From NCBI GenBank assembly GCA_046760905.1, contig JBHIFB010000037.1, positions 1-25,556 of the forward strand: a stretch of DNA of 25,556 nucleotides. The letters run 5' to 3'. The position numbers and the translations under genes were made by a program. Below, piece after piece: positions 15,989 to 23,667 of this stretch. The notes beneath the pieces are model-generated. The model made no database searches and had not been told where the DNA came from. It was given only the letters and a program-made list of their open reading frames with translations. This DNA comes from JBHIFB01 sp046760905 (GTDB lineage: Bacteria; Gemmatimonadota; CAZMKB01). Positions within the stretch are counted from its first letter, which is position 1. Every line of letters begins with the position of its first letter.

Positions 15989-16038
15989 AAAATATCAATG
16001 GAAGAGTCTCAAAAGCGTACGTTCACTCTGAGAATACC

Positions 16039-16221
16039 TCAGTACTCTTCAACCTCGAGGACTTTCATCTTTCCGTAATAGCCACAGTGAGGACAGACTC
16101 TGTGTGGTTCTTTCTTCTGCTTGCACTGTGGGCATTTTGAAAGAGACGGGAGACCGAGCGCATGATGCGATCTCCTCTTCCTTTTCCTTGCTTTTGATGT
16201 CCGCCTTCTCGGTACTGCCAT
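16039..16221 (-). CDS. rpmF: 50S ribosomal protein L32 (zinc form)
   Basis: This is a 60-residue, highly basic ribosomal protein of the large subunit. It begins MAVPRRRTSKARKRKRRSHH, standard for L32, and keeps four cysteines in a CPQC (30-33) and CPHC (43-46) pair, so it is the zinc-binding form, not a cysteine-free paralogue. It follows the YceD gene by 18 bases and precedes plsX by 50, the usual bacterial order. Confidence 0.97.
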   Translation of the reverse strand: MAVPRRRTSKARKRKRRSHHALGLPSLSKCPQCKQKKEPHRVCPHCGYYGKMKVLEVEEY

Positions 16222-16239
16222 CCGTTTTATCCTTCCTAA

Positions 16240-16761
16240 TCACTGCTGTTCGTCACGGTCGCGTAGCTTGCGAAGTGCCTCCCATCTGGGATCTATCGAT
16301 TCCAACTTGCAATCGCATTTTCCTTCGTTCAGATCCCGCCCGCAATTCGGACATAATCCCTTGCAATCAGAATCACACAGTGGATAAGCAGGAAACTCAA
16401 GTAAGAGCAGCTCGTTCAATGGATTTTCCAATTCTATCTCTCTTTCATCCGGGCTTATCACTATGTAATCATCGTATGATTCTTCTTCAGGGTATGACCC
16501 TCTCTTGATATAAAGTTCCTTCTTAAGATGAATATTAATGTCGCATGTTTTCAGACACCTTCTGCATGGGACTGCGGCATCGGTCTTGACCTCCATACTG
16601 ATAATGAAGAAATCATCGTCCCTTTTAACTATCGTCCCCCAGATATCTAAGTCGCTCGAGAACTCACCAATAGGAGTTTTAAACAGTGGTTTATCCTTAG
16701 GGACCCGGAAGCTGAAGTCCCTTGCATCCTCGGTAAGATCGGACAAAGATATTTTATACAT
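16240..16761 (-). CDS. yceD: YceD/DUF177 family protein
   Basis: This 173-residue protein belongs to the YceD family, usually encoded just before rpmF and linked to 23S rRNA accumulation in E. coli and plants. The central VPCRRCLKTCD motif (around residues 60-70) and the C-terminal cluster CDSDCKGLCPNCGRDLNEGKCDC give ten cysteines, consistent with metal binding. Both features match the family. The gene opens the fab operon. The ATG has no SD, and the best promoter upstream would give a transcript starting only a few bases before it, so the mRNA may be nearly leaderless, or a different promoter is used. Confidence 0.93.
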   Translation of the reverse strand: MYKISLSDLTEDARDFSFRVPKDKPLFKTPIGEFSSDLDIWGTIVKRDDDFFIISMEVKTDAAVPCRRCLKTCDINIHLKKELYIKRGSYPEEESYDDYIVISPDEREIELENPLNELLLLEFPAYPLCDSDCKGLCPNCGRDLNEGKCDCKLESIDPRWEALRKLRDRDEQQ

Positions 16762-16770
16762 AATCTTTTT

Positions 16771-16798
16771 ATAATAATCCTATATAATAACAAGTCAA
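16771..16798 (-). promoter_or_regulatory. Sigma-70-like promoter of the yceD-rpmF-fab operon
   Basis: On the minus strand, TTGACT (16793-16798) and TATTAT (16771-16776) have a 16-base spacer in a very AT-rich gap. The start point would fall near 16764, only about three bases before the yceD ATG. Confidence 0.55.
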
Positions 16799-16820
16799 GA
16801 AAAATCCCTCTAATGATTCA

Positions 16821-17246
16821 TCACCTATGCATTAACTCCCTCTCCGAGAAGAAAAAGGAGATTTCCAAAGCGGCGCTCTCGGCTGAGTCGGATGCATGTA
16901 TCACATTCCGTTCCTTGCTAGCTGCGAGATCCTTCCTGATTGTTCCATCCTTTGCATTCCGGGGATCCGTGTCCCCTATAACTTCCCTCAGGTGACTAAC
17001 AGCCCCCTCCCGGGAAAGTGCCAGTGCAACTACAGGCCCCTCAGTCATGAATTCGACGAGACGGTCATAGAAGTGCTCCCCCCTATGGACTGCATAAAAC
17101 TCTTCCGCCCTGTTCCTTGAGAGTTTCACCATCTTCATAGCCAGGATGGTGAATCCCGCCTCTTCCAGCCTTCTTATTATCTCGCCGACCTGACCCGATG
17201 ATACCGCGTCCGGTTTAATCACCGCGAGTGTCATGTCTTTTTTCAT
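16821..17246 (-). CDS. ndk: Nucleoside diphosphate kinase
   Basis: Ndk moves the terminal phosphate of ATP onto other nucleoside diphosphates through a phospho-histidine. The 141 residues include TLAVIKPDAV at the start, EGPVVALAL at 69-77, GDTDPRNAKDGTIRKDL, and the active site RNVIHASDSAESA with His117. Length is typical. GGGAG precedes the ATG. It stands between a hairpin after sucD and the fab-operon promoter, so it may be transcribed alone or by readthrough from sucCD. I find no strong promoter of its own; TATAGT downstream of the hairpin lacks a good -35. Confidence 0.97.
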   Translation of the reverse strand: MKKDMTLAVIKPDAVSSGQVGEIIRRLEEAGFTILAMKMVKLSRNRAEEFYAVHRGEHFYDRLVEFMTEGPVVALALSREGAVSHLREVIGDTDPRNAKDGTIRKDLAASKERNVIHASDSAESAALEISFFFSERELMHR

Positions 17247-17279
17247 AGGCTCCCTTTCTGTAAACTCTCTTACTATAAT

Positions 17280-17307
17280 AAACCCCTCCTCGTTACTGAA
17301 GGGGTTT
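17280..17307 (-). terminator. Hairpin between sucD and ndk
   Basis: AAACCCCT and AGGGGTTT form an eight-base-pair stem with a 12-base loop, 19 bases past the sucD stop. On the minus strand the stem is followed by ATTATA, so the T run is short and termination is probably partial. Confidence 0.55.
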
Positions 17308-17325
17308 TGCTAACTGATTGAATCA

Positions 17326-18207
17326 TCAAGAAACGTGGGACCACTTTCGCTTCATGAGATCCACGACGTCTGCAGGACGACGGGCTACTTCCACCCCCAC
17401 GCTCTCGAATGCTTCGATCTTCTCTTTCGCGGTTCCTTCGGATCCGGATATTATCGCCCCGGCATGGCCCATTCTTCTTCCAGGAGGTGCTGTGAGTCCT
17501 GCGACGAATGCTATTACCGGCTTCGTCACCCTCTCCTCGATAAAATTCGCGGCATCCTGTTCATCGGTCCCGCCTATCTCGCCTATGAGCACTATCGCCT
17601 CGGTCTCGGCATCATCCTCAAATGCACTCAGGCAGTCGATGAAGTTGGTGCCTATAAGAGGATCACCTCCAATTCCAATACATGTTGACTGTCCCATTCC
17701 TGCAAGCGTGAGCTGATACATTATCTCGTATGTGAGTGTTCCGCTCCTCGAGACGATACCCACCGGACCGGGTGTCGTAATCTGTGCGGGTACTATCCCC
17801 ACCTTGCATTTACCCGGACTTATCAGGCCCGGGCAGTTTGGGCCGATTAGCCTGCTTTTCTTCTCTTCCACGAGAAGAAGTGCCCTGGCCACTTCCTGGA
17901 CCGGTATCCCCTCGGTGATGCACACAACAGTTGAAATTCCCGCATCGACCGCCTCACAGATGGCATCGGCGGCGAATGCGCTCGGGACGTAGATGGCAGA
18001 GGTGTTGGCGCCGGTCCTATTAACGGCGTCTTCCACGAAATCAAAAATAGGAATCTCGCCGTCGAACATTCCTCCACCTTTTCCAGGAGTCACTCCTGCG
18101 ACAACATTCGTTCCGTATTCTCTCATCTTCCTCGTATGAAACGATCCATCGCGTCCAGTGATACCCTGGACAACGACTCTGGAATTCTCATCTATGAAAA
18201 TACTCAC
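17326..18207 (-). CDS. sucD: Succinyl-CoA synthetase alpha subunit
   Basis: The alpha subunit binds CoA and carries the phospho-histidine used in converting succinyl-CoA, NDP and phosphate to succinate, CoA and NTP. The 293 residues show QGITGRDGSFH (14-24), VTPGKGG (39-45), the IGPNCPG loop (121-127) and the active His248 in GRRMGHAGAII. The GTG start is preceded by GAGAGGAG at good spacing, 24 bases after the sucC stop. It forms the enzyme with the adjacent beta subunit. Confidence 0.97.
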   Translation of the reverse strand: MSIFIDENSRVVVQGITGRDGSFHTRKMREYGTNVVAGVTPGKGGGMFDGEIPIFDFVEDAVNRTGANTSAIYVPSAFAADAICEAVDAGISTVVCITEGIPVQEVARALLLVEEKKSRLIGPNCPGLISPGKCKVGIVPAQITTPGPVGIVSRSGTLTYEIMYQLTLAGMGQSTCIGIGGDPLIGTNFIDCLSAFEDDAETEAIVLIGEIGGTDEQDAANFIEERVTKPVIAFVAGLTAPPGRRMGHAGAIISGSEGTAKEKIEAFESVGVEVARRPADVVDLMKRKWSHVS

Positions 18208-18231
18208 TTCTATACTCCTCTCGACCGTGGT

Positions 18232-19368
18232 TTACACCTTCCCTGCGAGTTCTACTGCCTTTTTCACGGCTTCATCCATCGAGCTTGTTGCCGCGAGCCC
18301 TCTCTCCTCAAGTATTCTTACTCCGACATCCTCATTTGTACCGGTAAGTCTGATCACGAGGGTCGGCTCCTCGTCCAGCTCATCAAGAGCCCTGACGATA
18401 CCGTTAGCGACGTCGTCACATCTGGTTATCCCCCCGAATATATTGAACAGAACGACCTTCACGTTCGGATCTGCGAAAATGATTTCGAGGGCACTGAGGA
18501 CCTTTTCGGGGCTCGAACTGCCGCCGATATCCAGGAAGTTCGCCGGTTCACCCCCGTAATGCTTGATGAGATCCATCGTAGCCATCGCCAGGCCAGCCCC
18601 GTTAACAACGCATCCTACACTTCCGTCTAGCTTCACATAGCTCAGGTTACTCTCGCGTGCTTTTATCTCCTGGGGTAGCTCCGCCTCAACATCTCGAAGT
18701 TTCTCTATATCTGTATGTTTCGAAAGGCCTGAGTCATCCACATTTATCTTCGCGTCGATGGCCCAGATCTCGCCATCCACAGTGAGAACGAGAGGATTTA
18801 TCTCGACCAGAGATGCATCGATCGCTGTGAACACAGCATACATCGCCTGCATTACCCGCGAGATTACCCTCGCCTTCTTCAGATCATCATGCAGTTTCAT
18901 GGCGAGGTTCAGGCACTGGAATGAATGCAGTCCAAAACGTGGATCGATGATCGACTTGAAAATCTTTTCAGGGGTTTCCCTCGCCACCTCTTCGATGTCG
19001 ATCCCGCCTGCTGGGCTCACCATGATTACAGGTTTCTTAGTCCTCCTGTCGATCAACAGACCTACATAGTATTCTCTGTCTATCTTCACCGCCTCGGCCA
19101 CGAGTACCTTCCTGACGATGAGTCCCTTTATGTCCATACCAAGGATAGCGGTGGCGGCTTTCTTGGCATCATCGGCATTTTCGGCCAGCTTCACTCCACC
19201 TGCTTTCCCCCTCCCTCCCACATGAACCTGCGCTTTGATGACAACTTCCTTCCCTATCTCACTCGCGATCCTGTAGGCGTCTTCAGGGCTTTTGGCAACC
19301 TCCCCCCTCGGAACGGGGATGCCGAAGTCTTTGAAAATCTCCTTAGCCTGATATTCGTGAAGTTTCAC
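18232..19368 (-). CDS. sucC: Succinyl-CoA synthetase beta subunit (ADP/GDP-forming)
   Basis: This 378-residue ATP-grasp subunit binds the nucleotide and succinate. It begins KLHEYQAKEIFKDFGIPVP, and has VHVGGRGKAGGVKLA (48-62), a long nucleotide-binding middle section with LVEINPL, and the CoA-ligase-like C-terminal domain with NIFGGITRCDDVANGIV. The GTG start lies 26 bases inside the end of the carbamate kinase gene and is preceded by AGAGGAGAAAGG, so the overlap is real and coupling likely. ADP versus GDP preference cannot be assigned. Confidence 0.97.
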   Translation of the reverse strand: MKLHEYQAKEIFKDFGIPVPRGEVAKSPEDAYRIASEIGKEVVIKAQVHVGGRGKAGGVKLAENADDAKKAATAILGMDIKGLIVRKVLVAEAVKIDREYYVGLLIDRRTKKPVIMVSPAGGIDIEEVARETPEKIFKSIIDPRFGLHSFQCLNLAMKLHDDLKKARVISRVMQAMYAVFTAIDASLVEINPLVLTVDGEIWAIDAKINVDDSGLSKHTDIEKLRDVEAELPQEIKARESNLSYVKLDGSVGCVVNGAGLAMATMDLIKHYGGEPANFLDIGGSSSPEKVLSALEIIFADPNVKVVLFNIFGGITRCDDVANGIVRALDELDEEPTLVIRLTGTNEDVGVRILEERGLAATSSMDEAVKKAVELAGKV

Positions 19369-20320
19369 GTCTGCCTTTCTCCTCTTTAACTATAAGTGTT
19401 CCTGTTCTGCCTGCAACCGCTTCATACGCCTTCTCTATGGAGGATATGATCACTCGGTCTCCGCCGGTTTCGACGAAGTCTATCGCGGCCTCAATCTTAT
19501 CCCCCATGCTCCCAGCAGGGAATTGCCCTTCTTTGAGATACTCTCTGGCCGACTCGACTGTCAGAACGTCTAGGTCGATCTGCTCAGGCGTGTTGAAGTT
19601 CAATGCGACCTTCTCTACACCAGTAAGGATCAGAAGGAGATTCGCTCCTATCTCCCTTGCCAGTACGACGGATGCTCGATCCTTGTCTATCACCGCATCG
19701 ACACCTTCGTAGCTCCCGTCCTCTTCAACTCTAACCGGGATTCCCCCACCGCCGGCGGCGATCACGATCACCCCGCTTTCAACGAGTCTTCTAATGGTCT
19801 GTTTTTCGACGATCGTAATCGGTTCAGGAGAGGGTACCACCTGCCTCCAGCCCCGGCCCGAGTCCTCTTTCATCACCCAATCGAGCTCGTCTGCAACTTC
19901 CTTCGCCTGTTCTCGCGTATAGAACTGACCTATGAACTTGGTTGGATTGGAGAGAGAGGGATCGTCCTTATCGACCACGACCTGAGTGAGAACCGTCACC
20001 ACTGATCTGTCTATCCCCTCGAGAATCAATCTGTTCTGAAGACTTTGCTCGATCATGTAACCCATTCCACCCTCGATATCGGCCACGCAGATCCCGAGTG
20101 GAAGGTTCGGGGCCTTCCCCCTCGCCAGTTCCACCCTGAGCATGGCATTTCCCACCTGTGGCCCGTTGCCATGCGTTATGGCAAGGTTATATCCTTCGGC
20201 GATGAGCTTTACTATCGGAGCCAGGCTCTGTCGGGTCCTTCTAAACTGATTCCTGATAGTGTCTTCCTCACCCGGAAGCGTGATGGCGTTACCTCCCAAT
20301 GCGACGACTGCAGTTTTCAT
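19343..20320 (-). CDS. arcC: Carbamate kinase
   Basis: This enzyme interconverts carbamoyl phosphate plus ADP with carbamate plus ATP. At 325 residues it is of normal length, starts MKTAVVALGGNAI, and has THGNGPQVGN (about 49-58), GRGWRQVVPSPEP, a VIAAGGGGIPV loop, and ASVVLAREIGANLLLILTGVEKV, all family signatures. No arginine deiminase or ornithine carbamoyltransferase lies nearby, so the arginine deiminase pathway is not indicated. It sits 21 bases after a COG2403-type P-loop gene and overlaps sucC by 26 bases. The source of carbamoyl phosphate is unknown. Confidence 0.96.
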   Translation of the reverse strand: MKTAVVALGGNAITLPGEEDTIRNQFRRTRQSLAPIVKLIAEGYNLAITHGNGPQVGNAMLRVELARGKAPNLPLGICVADIEGGMGYMIEQSLQNRLILEGIDRSVVTVLTQVVVDKDDPSLSNPTKFIGQFYTREQAKEVADELDWVMKEDSGRGWRQVVPSPEPITIVEKQTIRRLVESGVIVIAAGGGGIPVRVEEDGSYEGVDAVIDKDRASVVLAREIGANLLLILTGVEKVALNFNTPEQIDLDVLTVESAREYLKEGQFPAGSMGDKIEAAIDFVETGGDRVIISSIEKAYEAVAGRTGTLIVKEEKGRRETSRISG

Positions 20321-20341
20321 GGCTTTCTGATCCCCGGATGA

Positions 20342-21655
20342 TTAAAAGGTATCAAGTACATCCGAAAGGTCCGGTTTTCCGATGACCTGAAGTTCGTATC
20401 TCACCCTTACCGCTCTCTTATCTGTTCGAAGAAGCCTTGTTAAATCGACGGGAGTAGCAACGATCAGAACATCACAGGGTACCTTCTCGATCGTTTCCTC
20501 GAGTTCTGCAATCTGAGCCGACCCATACCCCATGGCGGGAAGCAGGGAACCGACATGAGGATAATCATTGTATACATCCTTGATGCTGCCGACTGCATAA
20601 GGGCGAGGATCAATGATTTCAGCGGCACCCCATTCTTTGGCGGCGACGACTCCTGCACCATATCTCATATCCCCGTGGGTAAGGGTTGGACCGTCTTCTA
20701 TCACCAAAACCTTCTTACCCTTTATGAGTTCCGGTTCATCGATGTAGAGGGGGGAAGCCGCCTCCACTACTACCGCACCAGGATTGTATTTTTCAATATT
20801 ATCCCTGATCTTCTGAACGCCATCATGTGAATCCTTGCTCACCTTGTTGATAACGATAACATCGGCCAATCGAAAGTTCGTTTCACCGGGATGATATCTG
20901 ACCTCGTGACCCGGTCTATAAGGATCGGTCACCGTAATATGAAGATCCGGGCGATAGAAGGGTGTGTCATTGTTACCGCCATCCCATATCACGATATCGG
21001 CCTCTTTCTCCACTTCTGCGAGGATCAAACCGTAATCGACCCCTGCATAGACGACGACGCCCATATTGATCAGCGGCTCATACTCCTCCCTCTCTTCGAT
21101 CGTGCACTCGTTGACATCGAGGTCTTCATAGGTGGCAAACCTCTGAACCGCCTGCTTAACGAGGTCGCCGTATGGCATGGGGTGTCTCACAACCACGATT
21201 TTTCTCCCTCTGCTTTTAAGTATCCTGACAACCTCTCGGCTGGTTTGACTCTTGCCACAGCCGGTTCTCACCGCACAGACTGCTACAACGGGCTTCGAGC
21301 TTTTGATCATCGTCTGATTCACGCCGGGCAGGCAGAACTCAGCACCCAGAGCTGTGACCCTGCTCGCAAGATGCATGACGTGCTCATGAGAAACATCGGA
21401 GTAAGAGAAAACAACGTGTTCGGCCCCTTTCCCGGTGATAAGCTCAGGGAGCTCCTCCTCCGGCACTATCGGGATCCCGTCCGGGTAGAGCGGTCCTGCA
21501 AGTGATGCCGGGTAAACTCTTCCACTGACATTCGGGATCTGGGTGGCGGTGAAAGCGATAACCTCGTGATCATCACTCTCTCGAAAAAGGACGTTGAAAT
21601 TGTGGAAATCCCTCCCCGCAGCTCCGAGGATCACCGTCTTTCTTCTTCTTTTCAC
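20342..21655 (-). CDS. COG2403-type P-loop protein, cyclic 2,3-diphosphoglycerate synthetase-like
   Basis: This protein resembles the family named for the archaeal enzyme that makes cyclic 2,3-diphosphoglycerate from 2,3-diphosphoglycerate and ATP. I place the start at the GTG at 21655 (437 residues), with AGGGAG upstream; the frame stays open to 21703, but that start lies inside a hairpin. Residues 5-115 resemble a nucleotide-binding Rossmann-like domain (TVILGAAGRDFHNFN). The P-loop is AVRTGCGKSQTSR at 128-140, with IVIWDGGNNDTPF (Walker B-like) near 221-233 and a VIVINKVSK base-recognition motif near 266-274 that lacks the Asp of NKxD. Bacterial members have no proven function that I know of. 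Its pairing with carbamate kinase suggests an enzyme of phosphate-ester or carbamoyl chemistry, but that is inference. Confidence 0.85.
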   Translation of the reverse strand: MKRRRKTVILGAAGRDFHNFNVLFRESDDHEVIAFTATQIPNVSGRVYPASLAGPLYPDGIPIVPEEELPELITGKGAEHVVFSYSDVSHEHVMHLASRVTALGAEFCLPGVNQTMIKSSKPVVAVCAVRTGCGKSQTSREVVRILKSRGRKIVVVRHPMPYGDLVKQAVQRFATYEDLDVNECTIEEREEYEPLINMGVVVYAGVDYGLILAEVEKEADIVIWDGGNNDTPFYRPDLHITVTDPYRPGHEVRYHPGETNFRLADVIVINKVSKDSHDGVQKIRDNIEKYNPGAVVVEAASPLYIDEPELIKGKKVLVIEDGPTLTHGDMRYGAGVVAAKEWGAAEIIDPRPYAVGSIKDVYNDYPHVGSLLPAMGYGSAQIAELEETIEKVPCDVLIVATPVDLTRLLRTDKRAVRVRYELQVIGKPDLSDVLDTF

Positions 21656-21683
21656 CCCTTCTGAGTTCTCCCTGCCTAAGTGG

Positions 21684-21713
21684 AAAACCGCCAGAGCTTT
21701 CACTGTGGCGGTT
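21684..21713 (-). terminator. Hairpin with short T run after mdh
   Basis: AACCGCCA and TGGCGGTT form an eight-base-pair stem with a 12-base loop, followed on the minus strand by TTTT. It begins 28 bases after the mdh stop. It likely ends or attenuates the mdh transcript, with some readthrough to the next genes, for which I see no separate promoter. Confidence 0.6.
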
Positions 21714-21741
21714 CATCCCCATGCGTTTCGTTTACTTTTTA

Positions 21742-22665
21742 TTAAAGCTTCAGTTTCGATATCGTCTGTCTTACGTGATCCGCTGAGGTCTGCAGCGCTT
21801 GCTTCTCCTCATCGGTCAGGGTGATCTCGATTATCTCCTTTATACCGTCTCGACCGAGTTTCACCGGTACCCCTATGAATACATCTTTAATCCCGTATTC
21901 TCCGTTGAGGTAAGCTGAGCAGGGCAGTATTCTGTCCTTGTCCAGGACAATACTCTCCACCATCTGCATCGTAGCGGCAGCTGGCGCATAATATGCACTT
22001 CCAGTCTTCAGGTAGCTTACTATCTCGCCTCCGCCCTTCCTGGTTCTCTCCACGAGATTTTCCACAGTGCCGCCATTCAGGAACTGATCAAGCGGTATTC
22101 CCGAAATCGTTGTGTAACGGGGAAGCGGTACCATGCTATCACCATGTCCACCCAGAACCATGGACTGTATATCTTCAACGGATACACCTGCCTCCATCGC
22201 AATGAAGGATCTGAACCTGGCGGTATCGAGTATCCCGGCCATCCCTACAACCCTTTGGCTCGGGAATCCGCTCACTTTCATTGCGAGGTAGGCCATCACA
22301 TCAAGCGGGTTGGAGACCATGATGATGATGGAATCTGGTGAAGTTGCCATGACATTCTTCACTACATCTGTGACGATCTCCGCGTTTTTTGCAAGCAGGT
22401 CATCCCTGCTCATCCCGGGTCGCCTGGCAAGACCTGCGGTGATTACCACGATATCAGAATCCCTTGTATCGGCATAGTCATTAGTACCCTTTACCATGCT
22501 GTCAAAACCGAGCACGGGGGCCGACTCCCACATATCAAGTCCCTTACCCTGCGGAATGCCATCGAGTATATCAAGGATCACGATCTCCTTCACAATGCCT
22601 TTTTCAGCCAGTGATATGGCACTCGTAGCGCCAACGTTACCGGCTCCAACTACCGTCACTTTCAT
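21742..22665 (-). CDS. mdh: Malate dehydrogenase, LDH-like type
   Basis: This enzyme interconverts malate and oxaloacetate with NAD. I choose the ATG at 22665 (307 residues), which has AAGGAG seven bases upstream; the frame extends ten codons further without a reason to use them. The Rossmann motif is VGAGNVGAT (6-14), and Asp32 ends beta-strand 2, marking NAD preference. The substrate loop has Arg81 and Arg87 (LARRPGMSRDD), the arginine pattern of malate rather than lactate enzymes, and His174 lies in GGHGDSMVPL. It belongs to the lactate-dehydrogenase-like MDH group. A promoter with a perfect -35 overlaps the end of rpmA, so mdh can be transcribed separately from the ribosomal genes. Confidence 0.96.
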   Translation of the reverse strand: MKVTVVGAGNVGATSAISLAEKGIVKEIVILDILDGIPQGKGLDMWESAPVLGFDSMVKGTNDYADTRDSDIVVITAGLARRPGMSRDDLLAKNAEIVTDVVKNVMATSPDSIIIMVSNPLDVMAYLAMKVSGFPSQRVVGMAGILDTARFRSFIAMEAGVSVEDIQSMVLGGHGDSMVPLPRYTTISGIPLDQFLNGGTVENLVERTRKGGGEIVSYLKTGSAYYAPAAATMQMVESIVLDKDRILPCSAYLNGEYGIKDVFIGVPVKLGRDGIKEIIEITLTDEEKQALQTSADHVRQTISKLKL

Positions 22666-22698
22666 TTCTATCTCCTTTTGAGGGAAGAGAGACAAGAT

Positions 22699-22727
22699 CT
22701 TTTAGACGAGGTTGGTAGTTATGTCAA
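22699..22727 (-). promoter_or_regulatory. Sigma-70-like promoter of mdh
   Basis: On the minus strand, TTGACA (22722-22727) and TAAAAG (22699-22704) are 17 bases apart. The start would be near 22692, giving a 27-base leader that carries the mdh SD. The -35 is perfect, the -10 four of six. Confidence 0.5.
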
Positions 22728-22981
22728 TGAACGGGATAAACGCTCACTCTCTTACGGCCATGTCCGCTTTTCTCAAAGACGATACGGCCGTCGATCAAGG
22801 CATAGAGCGTATCATCAGAACCCTTTCCGACGTTAACGCCCGGATGGATTCTGGTTCCCCTTTGCCGCACGATTATGTTCCCTGAACGGACACGCTGTCC
22901 TCCATACATCTTCACACCAAGCCGCTTCCCGCAGCTATCCCGACCGTTTCTGGAACTTCCCATTCCCTTCTTATGCGCCAT
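22724..22981 (-). CDS. rpmA: 50S ribosomal protein L27
   Basis: This 85-residue ribosomal protein lies near the peptidyl-transferase centre. The sequence begins MAHKKGMGSSRNGRDS, close to the family standard MAHKKGGGSSRNGRDS, and continues with GNIIVRQRGTRIHPG and VGKGSDDTLYAL. There is no N-terminal extension of the type cleaved by Prp in Firmicutes. AGGAGGAG precedes the ATG. It follows rplU by 33 bases, the usual pair. Confidence 0.97.
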   Translation of the reverse strand: MAHKKGMGSSRNGRDSCGKRLGVKMYGGQRVRSGNIIVRQRGTRIHPGVNVGKGSDDTLYALIDGRIVFEKSGHGRKRVSVYPVH

Positions 22982-23014
22982 AGCTCCTCCTGATGTATCA
23001 TAAGCTCACGAAAT

Positions 23015-23395
23015 CTATGTTGTGGTGGTATCTTCTTCAGTTGCTTCCTCTGGGGGCTCATCAGGTGTTTCTTTTTCCCGAGTATGAAGCTGTATCTCCT
23101 TTATAAGCACTTCCGTATAGCCCTGTCTGTGACCTGCTTTCCGTCTCTCGTTCTTCCTCCGTTTGTACTTGAACACCACGATCTTATCCTCCAGCCCATG
23201 TCCAATCACCTCGGCTTTCACCGAGGCACCCCTGATCGTCGGCTTTCCCACATGTGTCTCGCCTTCTTGAGAGATCATGAGCACTTCATCGAAAACGACC
23301 TCATCCCCCACATGAGCTTCGATCTTCGGGACCCTGATGCGTATGTTCTCTGTAATGCGAAATTGCTTACCACCGGTTCTGATCATCGCATACAT
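23015..23395 (-). CDS. rplU: 50S ribosomal protein L21 with acidic tail
   Basis: This is a large-subunit ribosomal protein of 126 residues. The core (MYAMIRTGGKQFRI at the start, VFKYKRRKNERRKAGHRQGYTEVLI near 74-98) is normal for L21. After about residue 103 there is a tail of some 23 residues rich in Glu, Pro and Thr, ending in four Thr; most L21 proteins stop near 103. A GATGGGG lies upstream of the ATG. It heads the rplU-rpmA pair behind one or two promoters. Confidence 0.96.
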   Translation of the reverse strand: MYAMIRTGGKQFRITENIRIRVPKIEAHVGDEVVFDEVLMISQEGETHVGKPTIRGASVKAEVIGHGLEDKIVVFKYKRRKNERRKAGHRQGYTEVLIKEIQLHTREKETPDEPPEEATEEDTTTT

Positions 23396-23444
23396 ACTAA
23401 CCCCATCTTCGCCTTAAATTTCAACATGTTAACTGAGAATATAC

Positions 23445-23473
23445 AATTTATATTTTCATTTTGTTCATGTCAA
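23445..23473 (-). promoter_or_regulatory. Sigma-70-like promoter of rplU-rpmA
   Basis: On the minus strand, TTGACA (23468-23473) and TAAATT (23445-23450) are 17 bases apart; TATAAA overlapping the latter is an alternative at 15 bases. The start near 23438 leaves a leader of about 43 bases before rplU. Confidence 0.55.
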
Positions 23474-23509
23474 GGACGATCACGAGCTAGGCTTTCTAAT
23501 CAACTCATC

Positions 23510-23596
23510 CTAATCCAGGGTTTCCTCAGGCGGAGTAGCGTACATTCTGAATATCTTTTTTAGCTCTTCGCGTTTGTCCATCTTCCCCGTAGACAC
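23510..23596 (-). CDS. Possible 28-residue small protein or leader peptide
   Basis: A short open frame runs from GTG 23596 to TAG 23510. GGTGA sits seven bases before the GTG; an in-frame ATG at residue 6 is an alternative start. The product is charged in its first half (MDKREELKK over residues 6-14) and ends in ATPPEETLD. Codon choice resembles the neighbouring real genes. It lies about 65 bases downstream of a perfect promoter and 115 bases upstream of rplU. I do not recognise it. It could be a real small protein, a leader peptide or chance; its size alone gives little statistical support. Confidence 0.35.
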   Translation of the reverse strand: MSTGKMDKREELKKIFRMYATPPEETLD

Positions 23597-23667
23597 ACTC
23601 TTATCACCAGTCAAAAATTTATGTTCTCAGAATGCAGAACTACCAGTGTATGAGCCTATACGATCCG

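Noticed and set aside
16104..16508. 134-residue plus-strand frame across rpmF and yceD
   Set aside because: It overlaps two certain genes on the other strand and has no features of a protein family.
20891..21505. 204-residue plus-strand frame inside the COG2403 gene
   Set aside because: It is long but antisense to conserved P-loop motifs; no SD and no family resemblance.
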